Source: Cyanobacteria bacterium UBA791 (lineage in GTDB: Bacteria > Cyanobacteriota > Vampirovibrionia > Gastranaerophilales > Gastranaerophilaceae). Taken from it: 64,000 nucleotides of DNA. Under the pieces are notes generated by a model. The model searched no databases, was not told the origin of the DNA, and was given only the letters and a program-made list of their open reading frames with translations. Location: NCBI GenBank assembly GCA_002297005.1, contig DBIX01000048.1:35709-99708 (forward strand), in the 5' to 3' direction. How positions within the stretch are numbered: position 1 is the stretch's first letter; every line of letters starts with the position of its first letter. The translations under genes and the position numbers were made by a program. Shown piece after piece: positions 1 through 8,001 of this stretch.

Positions 1-732
1 AATGAAAATCCTAAAGTTACACCTAGTCAAATGACCCCTGTTCAGGTGGAATTAAATCCTGAACCTCACGTTCTACCTATGGAACAAGTAACTGAACAAA
101 AGTCAGAAGAAAAAGTTGAAGAACAAAGAGTAACACTTAACGATTTACAAAATGCACCTAAAGCAAACCTTGAAGAATTTGGCATTTCTGAAGAAAAAGA
201 ACCTTTGACGTTAGAAGAAAAGAAACAAGAAATAGCAAAAACTGTAGAACATGCTGGTGAAATAGGTAGCCATTTGGATAGTTTATACAATATAGAAGAT
301 ACTACCGTTAACGCTTTGGAAACTTTTAAAGAAAAAATTGAGGAAGAGGACGATTTTTCAAATAAATCTGTAGATTTTGATAAAATTTTAGAAATGTCTA
401 TGAATACTGCTCCAACAGAAACAGAAGTAAAAAAAGACGACAGATTTTTGAAAATATTGAATGTAAAAAATGTTAGTAGCAAACTTGAATATTTAATAGT
501 AACTGCTTATTATTTATCAGAATTTGAAAAACTTGATAAATTTACGCTAAAACTTATCAATGCAAAACTAATGCAAAACGTTAAGGAAGCAGTTGACCAC
601 AATGTCTTGCAAGAGGCTATAGATAAGGGATTGGTAGAAGTTCTTCCAAGTTTACCAGACATAGCAAATAGCGTTGAATATAGATTAACAAATGCAGGAG
701 AGGAAGCATTTTTAAATGGAACAAAACTCTAA
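1..732 (+). CDS. Acidic protein, C-terminal part (5' end outside window)
   Basis: The frame is open to the left edge, so the ATG at 31 is probably internal and the gene begins outside the window. The visible part starts with a Pro/Glu/Lys-rich, probably disordered stretch (about residues 1-75), followed by helical sequence and a compact C-terminal block (about residues 140-233). That block alternates helices with a short turn and looks like a winged-helix-type fold; this is an impression, not a family match. The 3' end overlaps mnmA by 17 bp, which suggests translational coupling in one operon. I do not recognise the family and assign no function. Confidence 0.7.
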   Translation, partial: NENPKVTPSQMTPVQVELNPEPHVLPMEQVTEQKSEEKVEEQRVTLNDLQNAPKANLEEFGISEEKEPLTLEEKKQEIAKTVEHAGEIGSHLDSLYNIEDTTVNALETFKEKIEEEDDFSNKSVDFDKILEMSMNTAPTETEVKKDDRFLKILNVKNVSSKLEYLIVTAYYLSEFEKLDKFTLKLINAKLMQNVKEAVDHNVLQEAIDKGLVEVLPSLPDIANSVEYRLTNAGEEAFLNGTKL

Positions 733-1771
733 TCAAAAAATTGCAGTCGTAGCTCTAAGTGGCGGTGTAGATAGTAGCGTTTGTTGTTATTTATTGAAAG
801 AACAAGGCTATAAAGTTATTGGTATAACAGGAAAAATGACTGATTCTCCTAGTGCTAATACTGTTTGCGAAAAAGCAAAAAAAGTTGCTGATAATCTTGG
901 AATAGAACACGTTGTCCTTGATTTAAGCAAAGAATTTGGAAAAGAAGTTGTAGAATATTTTAATAAAACTTACACAAAAGGACAAACTCCAAACCCTTGT
1001 GCTGTTTGCAATAGAAAAATTAAATGGGGAAAAATATTTGAATATGCCATGAATGAACTTCATGCAGATATATTTGCAACTGGTCATTACGCAAATATTC
1101 AAAAATTTGGCGACTATTATACACTTTTCCCAGCAAAAGACCCTAAAAAAGATCAAATGTATTTCTTGTATTCTTTAAATCAAGAAAACTTTGCAAAAAC
1201 TGTTTTTCCACTTTATGAATATGAAAAAACAGAGGTTAGAAAAATTGCAGAAAAAATTGATGTTCCATCAAAGTCTCAAAAGGATTCACAAGATATTTGT
1301 TTTATTGAAAAACCAGAAACTTTAAAAACATATTTAAAAAAACTTTTTGGAGAAAAGAAAGGTGATTTTATACATATTAGAACTGGTAAAAAACTTGGAG
1401 AACACACAGGTTGCTATAAATACACAATCGGACAAAGAAGAGGGCTTGAAATAGCATACACAGAACCACTTTACGTAATTAAAATTGATGCTAAAAACAA
1501 TACGGTTTATGTTGGTGAAAAACCTGAAGCTTATGGTTCAGAACTTGAATTAACTAACCTACATTTTGTATATCCAGTTGGTGAAAAATCTTTGGATATA
1601 GATACAAAAATTAGATACAATATGGAGAAAGTTCCAGTACACGTTGAAATAGACGGCGACAGAGCAAAAATGACATTTAAAGAACCTGTATACTCAATTA
1701 CAGCAGGTCAAATTGCAGTATTTTATGATAGAAACGACGGACACCTAATCGGTGGCGGAACAATTTTATAA
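716..1771 (+). CDS. mnmA: tRNA-specific 2-thiouridylase MnmA
   Basis: MnmA activates C2 of uridine-34 in tRNA(Lys/Glu/Gln) with ATP and inserts sulfur delivered by a persulfide carrier; it acts in the cytoplasm. The PP-loop motif SGGVDS is at residues 15-20. The two catalytic cysteines expected for the family are present: C98 in NPCAVCNRKIKWG and C195 in DICFI. The C-terminal part has the usual beta-barrel with an IGQRRGL motif, and 351 residues is normal length. The start at 716 has an AGGAGAGG ribosome binding site lying inside the preceding gene, so the two are probably coupled. No terminator is obvious before the next gene. Confidence 0.96.
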   Translation: MEQNSNQKIAVVALSGGVDSSVCCYLLKEQGYKVIGITGKMTDSPSANTVCEKAKKVADNLGIEHVVLDLSKEFGKEVVEYFNKTYTKGQTPNPCAVCNRKIKWGKIFEYAMNELHADIFATGHYANIQKFGDYYTLFPAKDPKKDQMYFLYSLNQENFAKTVFPLYEYEKTEVRKIAEKIDVPSKSQKDSQDICFIEKPETLKTYLKKLFGEKKGDFIHIRTGKKLGEHTGCYKYTIGQRRGLEIAYTEPLYVIKIDAKNNTVYVGEKPEAYGSELELTNLHFVYPVGEKSLDIDTKIRYNMEKVPVHVEIDGDRAKMTFKEPVYSITAGQIAVFYDRNDGHLIGGGTIL

Positions 1772-1797
1772 AAATTTATACTCTAAACGATGGATAA
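1770..1797 (+). promoter_or_regulatory. Weak sigma-28-like promoter candidate before the flagellin unit
   Basis: AAAAATTT (1770-1777) and ATGGATAA (1790-1797), 12 bases apart, loosely resemble the flagellar sigma consensus TAAAGTTT-N11-GCCGATAA (about 6/8 and 5/8). It is the only candidate I saw in the 104-bp gap upstream of the small gene and flagellin. In such AT-rich DNA this can easily be chance. Confidence 0.2.
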
Positions 1798-1805
1798 AAA
1801 ATTGT

Positions 1806-1851
1806 GAATAATATCATATATTATTCATGTACATAGTATCAAGGACGATAC
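1806..1851 (+). promoter_or_regulatory. Two leader hairpins before the flagellin unit, one with a GGA loop
   Basis: GAATAATA (1806-1813) pairs with TATTATTC (1819-1826). GTATC (1836-1840) pairs with GATAC (1847-1851), leaving the loop AAGGAC. A GGA in a hairpin loop, followed by a second GGA in the Shine-Dalgarno of the next gene (GAAGGAAAAATG), is the arrangement bound by CsrA in some flagellin leaders. The hairpins are visible; a CsrA role is inference. Confidence 0.35.
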
Positions 1852-1875
1852 TGATAACTTGTAAGAGAAGGAAAA

Positions 1876-2196
1876 ATGGAATTTTCTAACGCTTATACAT
1901 ACTCCCCATTAAAATTTTTGAAGAACCTAAGTAGGATATTAGGTGACTTTTTTGTGTCTTTCAGTTGTTTATTCCTACCATGGAAAAATAAACCTTATAT
2001 TGAAGATATTAATGCTTTGAAAAAAGAATATGAGAAATTATCAAGGATGTATTCTTGTGAAAAAGAAAGCATTAACTTTTACCAAAAAGAAAAAACTTTT
2101 GATTATTTTACGCTTAATCACGATGACGAAATTAAAACTTCTTGGTCAAAAATTGACCATGAAATAAAAAAGAAAGCTGGTGTTAAATGTCCATAA
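1876..2196 (+). CDS. Small protein translationally coupled to flagellin
   Basis: This 106-residue protein has a good ribosome binding site (GAGAAGGAAAA). Its last 10 bp overlap the flagellin start, so translation of the two is probably coupled. Residues about 20-37 are hydrophobic and aromatic (FFVSFSCLFLP), possibly a membrane-associated helix, and the remainder is charged and helical (EKE/KKE-rich). I could not match it to FliS, FliW, FlaG or another flagellin accessory protein. The tight pairing suggests a flagellin-specific job such as chaperone, secretion or translation control, but that rests only on position. Confidence 0.7.
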   Translation: MEFSNAYTYSPLKFLKNLSRILGDFFVSFSCLFLPWKNKPYIEDINALKKEYEKLSRMYSCEKESINFYQKEKTFDYFTLNHDDEIKTSWSKIDHEIKKKAGVKCP

Positions 2197-4007
2197 CTGT
2201 TAACACCAATACTTCTTCTTTAATTGCACAAAGAAGTTTAAATAAAGCTACAAACAAAATGAATCAGGCTTTACAGAGATTAAGTACAGGATTAAAAATT
2301 AATTCTGCAAAAGACGATGCTGCTGGTAGTGCAATTTCAACAAAACTAGAGTACAAAATTTCTTCCTATGATGTAGCAAAAGACAATGCACAAATGGGAC
2401 AATCTATGCTTGATACTGCAAATAGTACTCTCGGAAATATAAATTCTATGCTCCAAAGGATGCGTGATTTATCTGAACAAGCTGCCAATGGAACGTATGG
2501 GAAAGACGAACGCAAAGCTATGCAAGCTGAAGCCGATGCCTTAACAGAAGAAATTTATAGAATAAAAAACACAACAGAATTTAATGGCAAAAAAGTTTTA
2601 GGACAAGAGTCATCTAGCGAAGTTGTTGACGTCACCGTAGATATGATGCTAAGCGAAGTTAGTGAAGCAAACTGGGCAGATACTGATGGTAAAGTCATTG
2701 GTATACGGGGATATAACGATTTGGCAAAATTATCACAATTAATAGAAAATTGTGATACCTCAAATAGAACTTTTTCTCTAATGTCAAACATTAATCTTGA
2801 TGGAGTCGACTGGACACCTATTGGAAAAGATGCAACTAGTAGCTTTAAGGGAAACTTTGAGGGTAATAATTTTACAATATCTAATCTTGATATAAAAGAT
2901 ACTAATGGTGATTGCTGTGGATTATTTGGATATATTAGTGGTGGTTCTGTTAAAAATTTAAGGCTTGAAAACTTCAATATGCAAGGCTCTGGAATTGTCG
3001 GATGTTTAAGTGGAAAATTTGATAATGGAACAATAGAAAACGTATACGTCGTAGATAGCAGCGTTAAAGGCACGTCAAATGTAGGTGGTATAACAGGGGC
3101 ATCCCTAAATTCAACAGTCAATAACTCGTATTTTGAAGGAAAAATTTCAAGTGGCACAGGAGAAACTGGTGGGATTATAGGCTGGGCAATGGGAAAAACC
3201 TTAATTGATGGCTGTAAAGTTTCAGCCACACTATCATCTAGTGGCTCTGGCATTGGCGGACTTCTCGGAAAAATATCCGGACCATTAACAATTAACAATT
3301 CTACTGTTATTGGCTCAGTTTCTACAAATGTAAATAATGTAGGAGGTTTGGTAGGAAGTTCTCTTGATAGTTTTACAACAATTACCAATTCTGGAGCTAA
3401 TTGCAAAGTATCAGGAAGAGAAAATTCAGGAACTATTATAGGACTTTGCAGTAATGTCTCCCTCACTAATAATAAATATAGCGAGGTTAATGGAGCAATG
3501 TCTGCGATAGGAAAAGGACACACAACATCTTCTAGTGAGGCAGAAAAAGTTCTCGGATACAAGCCTGATGCACCAGACCCGTTTGCAAATCCACCAATAA
3601 CTTATATTGATTCATACGAAGAATGTACCGCCAATCTTCAAGTAGGTATTACTTCTGATAAAGACTCTATTATTCAAATTAATACAAGTTTTTTACTTGG
3701 AAGACTGAATGTTGACCTTTCTTCAGAAAAAAAAGCTCGAAAATCCATTGATGAACTTGATAAGGCAATTGCAAAAGTTACAGACAAACAAACAGCCATA
3801 GGCTCAGTCCAAAATAGACTCGAAAGCACAATGGACTTTCAAGACATACAGTATAAGTCCTTAAGTAGTGCAAATTCATATATAAAAGATGCTGATATTG
3901 CAAAAGAAAGTGCCAACTATATTAAAAACCAAATTTTACAACAAGTCGCATCAAGCTTACTTGCAACAGCAAACCAAAATCCAAATATAGCACTCCAGCT
4001 AATGTGA
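2187..4007 (+). CDS. Flagellin with a GLUG-repeat central domain
   Basis: The N-terminal D0/D1 domain (about residues 1-145) is classic flagellin: ITVNTNTSSLIAQRSLN, LSTGLKINSAKDDAAGSAIS and MRDLSEQAANGTY. The C-terminal D1/D0 part (about 510-606) contains GSVQNRLEST and ends NPNIALQLM. Between them lie about 300 residues that replace the usual variable domain. They carry repeated G-G-[IL]-[ITV]-G units (CGLFGYISGGSV, VGGITGAS, TGGIIGWAM, IGGLLGKIS, VGGLVGSS), typical of the GLUG motif found in beta-helical adhesins. The assembled filament should therefore display a beta-helix on its surface. The protein is secreted by the flagellar export apparatus and has no cleavable signal peptide. No other flagellar gene is in the window. 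The start overlaps the preceding small gene. Confidence 0.95.
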   Translation: MSITVNTNTSSLIAQRSLNKATNKMNQALQRLSTGLKINSAKDDAAGSAISTKLEYKISSYDVAKDNAQMGQSMLDTANSTLGNINSMLQRMRDLSEQAANGTYGKDERKAMQAEADALTEEIYRIKNTTEFNGKKVLGQESSSEVVDVTVDMMLSEVSEANWADTDGKVIGIRGYNDLAKLSQLIENCDTSNRTFSLMSNINLDGVDWTPIGKDATSSFKGNFEGNNFTISNLDIKDTNGDCCGLFGYISGGSVKNLRLENFNMQGSGIVGCLSGKFDNGTIENVYVVDSSVKGTSNVGGITGASLNSTVNNSYFEGKISSGTGETGGIIGWAMGKTLIDGCKVSATLSSSGSGIGGLLGKISGPLTINNSTVIGSVSTNVNNVGGLVGSSLDSFTTITNSGANCKVSGRENSGTIIGLCSNVSLTNNKYSEVNGAMSAIGKGHTTSSSEAEKVLGYKPDAPDPFANPPITYIDSYEECTANLQVGITSDKDSIIQINTSFLLGRLNVDLSSEKKARKSIDELDKAIAKVTDKQTAIGSVQNRLESTMDFQDIQYKSLSSANSYIKDADIAKESANYIKNQILQQVASSLLATANQNPNIALQLM

Positions 4008-4033
4008 TTTACTCTATAAAATATTTAAGAGGG

Positions 4034-4061
4034 TTTACAAATTCCCTATCTTATGTATAAT
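4034..4061 (+). promoter_or_regulatory. Sigma-70-type promoter for rimP-nusA
   Basis: TTTACA (4034-4039), a 16-bp spacer and a perfect TATAAT (4056-4061) predict transcription from about 4068. A terminator hairpin begins only about 11 bases downstream, ahead of rimP. Confidence 0.7.
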
Positions 4062-4078
4062 ATATTTAAGGTCTTAAG

Positions 4079-4106
4079 AAAGAACGGATGTTTCCGTTCT
4101 TTTTTT
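4079..4106 (+). terminator. Intrinsic terminator or attenuator in the rimP-nusA leader
   Basis: AAAGAACGGA (4079-4088) pairs perfectly with TCCGTTCTTT (4093-4102) around a TGTT loop and runs into a T tract ending at 4106. It would end flagellin transcripts from upstream. Because it also lies downstream of the predicted rimP start site, it could attenuate rimP-nusA transcription. Confidence 0.8.
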
Positions 4107-4126
4107 ACATATATAGGGGAAATCTT

Positions 4127-4618
4127 ATGAAACCTGAAATTAATAGAAAAGAAGTCTTAGATAAATTGATGCCTTTAGTTGAAAATACGGCAATGAGATT
4201 TAACTTTATCCCAGTAGAAGTGGATTTTACTAAAGAAAACCACAAAAACTTTATCAGAGTTTTCTTATTTTCTTATGAAAAACCAATTTCTATTGATGAC
4301 TGCGAAAAATTTAGCAGAAGTTTAAATGAATTTTTGGATGATTTATTTGATTTCAAATATTATTTAGAAGTTTCTTCTCCTGGGTTAGAACGAAAATTCA
4401 AATCAAACAAAGAATATCTGATTTTTAGAGGTAAAAATGTAAGTATAAAATTATACGAACCTCTTGAAGATATGAAGGATGTTATATTTAAAGCTACGTT
4501 ACTTGATTATGACGAAAATGAGGGTGTAAAAGTTAGACGTCTTGAGGACGGAAAAGAACTTCTTATTCCTTTAGAAAAAATCAAAAATACAAAGCTTTAT
4601 TTAGAAGACAAAATTTAA
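4127..4618 (+). CDS. rimP: Ribosome maturation factor RimP
   Basis: RimP is a small cytoplasmic factor that assists 30S subunit maturation. The family hallmark YYLEVSSPGLERKF is present at about residues 84-97, preceded by the DCEKFSRSLNEFLD region and followed by an SH3-like C-terminal domain ending in the IPLEKIKNTKLYLE type of sequence. I place the start at the ATG at 4127, behind the ribosome binding site AGGGGA. The upstream in-frame ATG at 4088 lies inside a terminator stem and lacks a ribosome binding site. At 163 residues the length is normal. It sits directly before nusA, the usual bacterial order. Confidence 0.93.
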   Translation: MKPEINRKEVLDKLMPLVENTAMRFNFIPVEVDFTKENHKNFIRVFLFSYEKPISIDDCEKFSRSLNEFLDDLFDFKYYLEVSSPGLERKFKSNKEYLIFRGKNVSIKLYEPLEDMKDVIFKATLLDYDENEGVKVRRLEDGKELLIPLEKIKNTKLYLEDKI

Positions 4619-4677
4619 TTAGAAAGTAGATACAATTTAATAGAAAGGTATTCCCTAGAGGGAATAAGGTAGGAAAA

Positions 4678-5925
4678 ATGATTAAAATAGGTACAGCATT
4701 ATTTGAAGCATGTGAAGAACTTGAAAAAGAAAGAGGAATTTCAAAAGATGTATTGATTTCTTCTTTATGCGACGCAATGGTTGCAGCATACAAAAAACAC
4801 ATGAGAGTAAAAGAAGCCGCTAATATTGAAGCTATCCTAGATGAACAATCTGGTGAAATCGGTGTTTTCTGCACAAAAGTTGTTGTTAAATCAGTTGAAG
4901 ACGGTATGGAAGATGAACAAATTTCTTTAGCAGAAGCAAAAGAAATCGACGAAGATGTTGAACTTGAAGACGAAGTTAAAATCGAAGTTACTCCAGAACA
5001 ATTCGGACGTATCGCAGCTCAAGCAGCTAAACAAGTTATCACTCAAAGAATTAGAGAAGCTGAAAGAAACATGGTTCTTAACGAATTCTTAGAAAAGAAA
5101 GGAACTTTGACAACAGGTATAATTCAAAGAGTTGAAAACAGAAACGTTATCGTTAACATCGGTAAAACTGATGCTATTATGCCTCAAAAAGAACAAATTC
5201 CTGGTGAATACTACAAACCTGGTAACAGAATTAGAGTATTCGTTCTTAACGTAAAAGAAACAACAAGATTACCACAAGTAATCGTTTCTCACGCTCACGC
5301 TGAAATCGTTAGAGAATTATTCGAACTTGAAGTTCCAGAAATCGAAGATAATATCGTAGAAATTAAATCAATTTCTCGTGAAGCAGGTTACAGAACAAAA
5401 ATCGCTGTATGGTCAAATGACCCAGAAGTTGATTCAGTAGGTGCTTGTATTGGACCTAGAGGTTCAAGAATTCAAACAATCGTTGGCGAATTAAAAAATG
5501 AAAAAATCGACATCGTAAGATATTCAGAAGACCCAGTTGAATACATCGTAAACGCTTTATCACCAGCAAGAGTTGTATCAGTTGATATTCTAGCAGATGA
5601 TGAAGATGCTCACGAAGCTATGGTAGTTGTTCCAGATGACCAACTTTCATTAGCTATCGGTCGTGAAGGTCAAAACGTTAGACTTGCTCACAAATTAACT
5701 GGTTGGAAAATTGATATTAAATCAGTTTCTCAAATGGAAAAAGCTGAAGCTGAAGCTCAAAGAAATTATGAATACCAAGACGAAGCTCCAGAACAAGAAG
5801 TTAATTATGATGAAGACGAAATCAATGAAGAAATTGCTGAAGAAATGAACCAACAAGGCGTTGATGAAGACGATATGGTTGCAGAAGAAGCAGTTGAAGA
5901 ACAAGAAGACGATTCTGAAGAATAA
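4678..5925 (+). CDS. nusA: Transcription termination/antitermination factor NusA
   Basis: NusA binds RNA polymerase and controls pausing, intrinsic termination and antitermination. The order is an N-terminal RNAP-binding domain (about 1-125), an S1 domain (about 135-200, TTGIIQRVENRNVIVNIGK), KH1 (CIGPRGSRIQTI) and KH2 (LAIGREGQNVRLAHKLTGW). A strongly acidic tail follows (about residues 355-415). The E. coli-type C-terminal repeats are absent, as in many bacteria. The gene follows rimP by 59 bp and ends at a strong terminator, so the infB/ylxR block that often follows nusA is not here. NusA controlling its own leader hairpin (4079-4106) is possible but inferred. Confidence 0.96.
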   Translation: MIKIGTALFEACEELEKERGISKDVLISSLCDAMVAAYKKHMRVKEAANIEAILDEQSGEIGVFCTKVVVKSVEDGMEDEQISLAEAKEIDEDVELEDEVKIEVTPEQFGRIAAQAAKQVITQRIREAERNMVLNEFLEKKGTLTTGIIQRVENRNVIVNIGKTDAIMPQKEQIPGEYYKPGNRIRVFVLNVKETTRLPQVIVSHAHAEIVRELFELEVPEIEDNIVEIKSISREAGYRTKIAVWSNDPEVDSVGACIGPRGSRIQTIVGELKNEKIDIVRYSEDPVEYIVNALSPARVVSVDILADDEDAHEAMVVVPDDQLSLAIGREGQNVRLAHKLTGWKIDIKSVSQMEKAEAEAQRNYEYQDEAPEQEVNYDEDEINEEIAEEMNQQGVDEDDMVAEEAVEEQEDDSEE

Positions 5926-5950
5926 TTAATTTTTACAGATACAAAAAAGA

Positions 5951-5981
5951 GGGAAAGTTTTAAATAAAACTTTCCCTTTTT
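5951..5981 (+). terminator. Terminator after nusA
   Basis: GGGAAAGTTTT (5951-5961) pairs perfectly with AAAACTTTCCC (5966-5976) around AAAT and is followed by TTTTT. It lies between nusA and the convergent gene at 5993-6385, and the A-run on its left makes it usable in both directions. Confidence 0.9.
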
Positions 5982-5992
5982 AAATCCTTTAT

Positions 5993-6385
5993 CTATGCGA
6001 CAAGATTTAAACCTTGTTTCTTTTGATTTTCTTTTTCTTTAAGTTTTAAATATCTTTCGCATTGTTTAGTTTTGTCATAACCAAGTAATACACCTAAAAT
6101 AAAATCTTGTTCAGGAGTATATTTACCAAGTTCAGGTTGATTAAAAGATTTAATTACATCAACACAAGGTTTATCACCAAAGAACACGTTAAGATTTCTA
6201 CCACCAGGAGCAGGATTAAGCATGTAATTCAAATTATCACGTTTTAGACGTTTTTCAATAACATCTTTATCTTTCATGCTTTCTACTTGAAGAACAAGAG
6301 GTCTAATACCATGTTTATATCCATAAATATGTTCATTAAGAACGCTCATATTTGGTTGTGCTGGACTTACAGGTGATATAGCCAT
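5993..6385 (-). CDS. DUF2023-like conserved small protein
   Basis: This is a 130-residue soluble protein with ribosome binding site AAGGAG eight bases before the ATG. The pattern HIYGYKHGIRPLVLQ, then RNLNVFFGD, then YTPEQDFILGVLLGYD followed by QCERYLK agrees with my memory of DUF2023, a small family of unknown function in anaerobes. This is recalled, not searched. The first 12 residues (rich in P, S and Q) may be a flexible leader. It is divergent from tuf and convergent with nusA, and appears to be a single-gene transcript. No biochemical role can be given. Confidence 0.75.
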   Translation of the reverse strand: MAISPVSPAQPNMSVLNEHIYGYKHGIRPLVLQVESMKDKDVIEKRLKRDNLNYMLNPAPGGRNLNVFFGDKPCVDVIKSFNQPELGKYTPEQDFILGVLLGYDKTKQCERYLKLKEKENQKKQGLNLVA

Positions 6386-6484
6386 AATTTACTCCTTTTT
6401 GTAACGTAATAAGTCGCTCATATAACGCTTGTGAAAAAAATTTTTGCTAGCACAGTTCACAAAAATTTACAAATAAAATTAAAG

Positions 6485-6512
6485 TTGACATCAAAGTATT
6501 AGCATATAAAAT
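6485..6512 (+). promoter_or_regulatory. Promoter of tuf
   Basis: A perfect TTGACA (6485-6490), a 16-bp spacer and TAAAAT (6507-6512) are followed by a leader of roughly 60 nt and the ribosome binding site AAAGGAG. TAATAT at 6515-6520 is a less well spaced alternative -10. Strength fits a highly expressed gene. Confidence 0.6.
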
Positions 6513-6582
6513 GGTAATATAGCTTAGTAGTATAAGTTAAAAAATAGTACATATTTAAGAAAAGAAAAAGGAGACCACTAAA

Positions 6583-7791
6583 ATGGCACGCGAAAAGTAC
6601 GAAAGAACGAAACCACACGTTAACGTTGGTACTATTGGTCACGTTGACCACGGTAAAACAACATTAACAGCAGCAATTACTGCAACATTAGCAGCTGCTG
6701 GTCAAGCAGAATTAAAAAAATTCGATGAAATCGATGCTGCTCCAGAAGAAAAAGCAAGAGGTATTACAATCTCTACAGCTCACGTAGAATACGAAACAGC
6801 AACAAGACACTATGCTCACGTTGACTGCCCAGGCCACGCCGACTACGTTAAAAACATGATTACAGGTGCTGCTCAAATGGACGGTGCAATTCTTGTAGTT
6901 GCAGCAACAGATGGTGCAATGCCTCAAACTCGTGAACACATCCTACTTGCAAGACAAGTTGGTGTTCCAAACTTAGTAGTATTCTTAAATAAATGTGATA
7001 TGGTTGACGATCCAGAATTATTAGAATTAGTAGAAATGGAAGTTAGAGAATTATTAACTTCTTACGAATTCGATGGTGACAACATTCCATTCATCCACGG
7101 TTCAGCTTTAAAAGCTTTAGAGGCAGTTCAAGCTAACCCATCAATCAAACGTGGCGATGACAAATGGGTTGACAAAATTTGGGAATTAATGGATGCATTA
7201 GATTCATACTTCCCAGAACCTGTTCGTGACTTAGACAAACCATTCTTGATGCCAGTTGAAGACGTATTCTCAATCACTGGTCGTGGTACAGTTGCTACTG
7301 GTAGAGTAGAACGTGGTATCGTAAAAGTTGGTGATGAAGTTGAAATCGTTGGTTTAGGTGAAACTAAGAAAACAACTGTTACAGGTGTTGAAATGTTCAG
7401 AAAATCTCTTGACCAAGGTCAAGCAGGTGATAACATCGGTGCTTTATTAAGAGGTGTTGATAAAACTGATATTCAACGTGGTCAAGTATTGGCTAAAGTT
7501 GGTTCAATTCACCCACACACAAAATTCACAGCTAACGTTTACGTATTGAAAAAAGAAGAAGGCGGACGTCACACTCCATTCTTCCCTGGTTACAGACCAC
7601 AATTCTATATCAGAACAACTGACGTAACTGGTTCAATCAAATTCGATGGCGAAATGGTAATGCCTGGTGATAACGTAGTAATGGAAGTTGAATTAATCGC
7701 TCCAGTTGCTATCGAAGAAGGTATGAGATTCGCTATTCGTGAAGGCGGACGTACAGTTGGTGCTGGTGTTGTAGACAAAATTATTGAATAG
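6583..7791 (+). CDS. tuf: Elongation factor Tu
   Basis: EF-Tu delivers aminoacyl-tRNA to the ribosomal A site and hydrolyses GTP. All G motifs are present: GHVDHGKTT (P-loop), RGITIS (switch I), DCPGH (switch II) and NKCDMVD. Domains 2 and 3 are complete, ending EGGRTVGAGVVDKIIE. The 402 residues are close to the usual 394-409. The gene stands alone with its own promoter and terminator rather than in the rpsL-rpsG-fusA-tuf operon. Its codon choice is noticeably less AT-biased than its neighbours, as expected for a highly expressed gene. Confidence 0.98.
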   Translation: MAREKYERTKPHVNVGTIGHVDHGKTTLTAAITATLAAAGQAELKKFDEIDAAPEEKARGITISTAHVEYETATRHYAHVDCPGHADYVKNMITGAAQMDGAILVVAATDGAMPQTREHILLARQVGVPNLVVFLNKCDMVDDPELLELVEMEVRELLTSYEFDGDNIPFIHGSALKALEAVQANPSIKRGDDKWVDKIWELMDALDSYFPEPVRDLDKPFLMPVEDVFSITGRGTVATGRVERGIVKVGDEVEIVGLGETKKTTVTGVEMFRKSLDQGQAGDNIGALLRGVDKTDIQRGQVLAKVGSIHPHTKFTANVYVLKKEEGGRHTPFFPGYRPQFYIRTTDVTGSIKFDGEMVMPGDNVVMEVELIAPVAIEEGMRFAIREGGRTVGAGVVDKIIE

Positions 7792-7822
7792 TCTATTACA
7801 TCATACCATTCGGTATAATTTT

Positions 7823-7856
7823 AAAAGACCTCTTGATTTTTCAAGGGGTCTTTTTT
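7823..7856 (+). terminator. Terminator after tuf
   Basis: AAAAGACCTCTTGA (7823-7836) pairs with TCAAGGGGTCTTTT (7841-7854) with a single G-U wobble, around TTTT, and runs into a T tract. Confidence 0.92.
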
Positions 7857-8001
7857 ATTTACTAACTTAAATGTAGTATTTATAAGATTTCTTCTTCTAT
7901 TTTTTTTAAATTCATGTTAAGATATAGGAAAATAAAATATTGTAATTTTTTATTTTTAATTTATAATGAACTTAATAAAGACAATAAAATCTGGAGTAAA
8001 A

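Noticed and set aside
2555..3562. 335-codon open frame on the minus strand inside flagellin
   Set aside because: It is antisense to the GLUG region, Pro/Leu/Ser-rich with no start signal, and is explained by the repetitive codons of flagellin.
4088..4126. Upstream in-frame ATG for rimP
   Set aside because: It lies in the terminator stem and has no ribosome binding site, while 4127 has AGGGGA.
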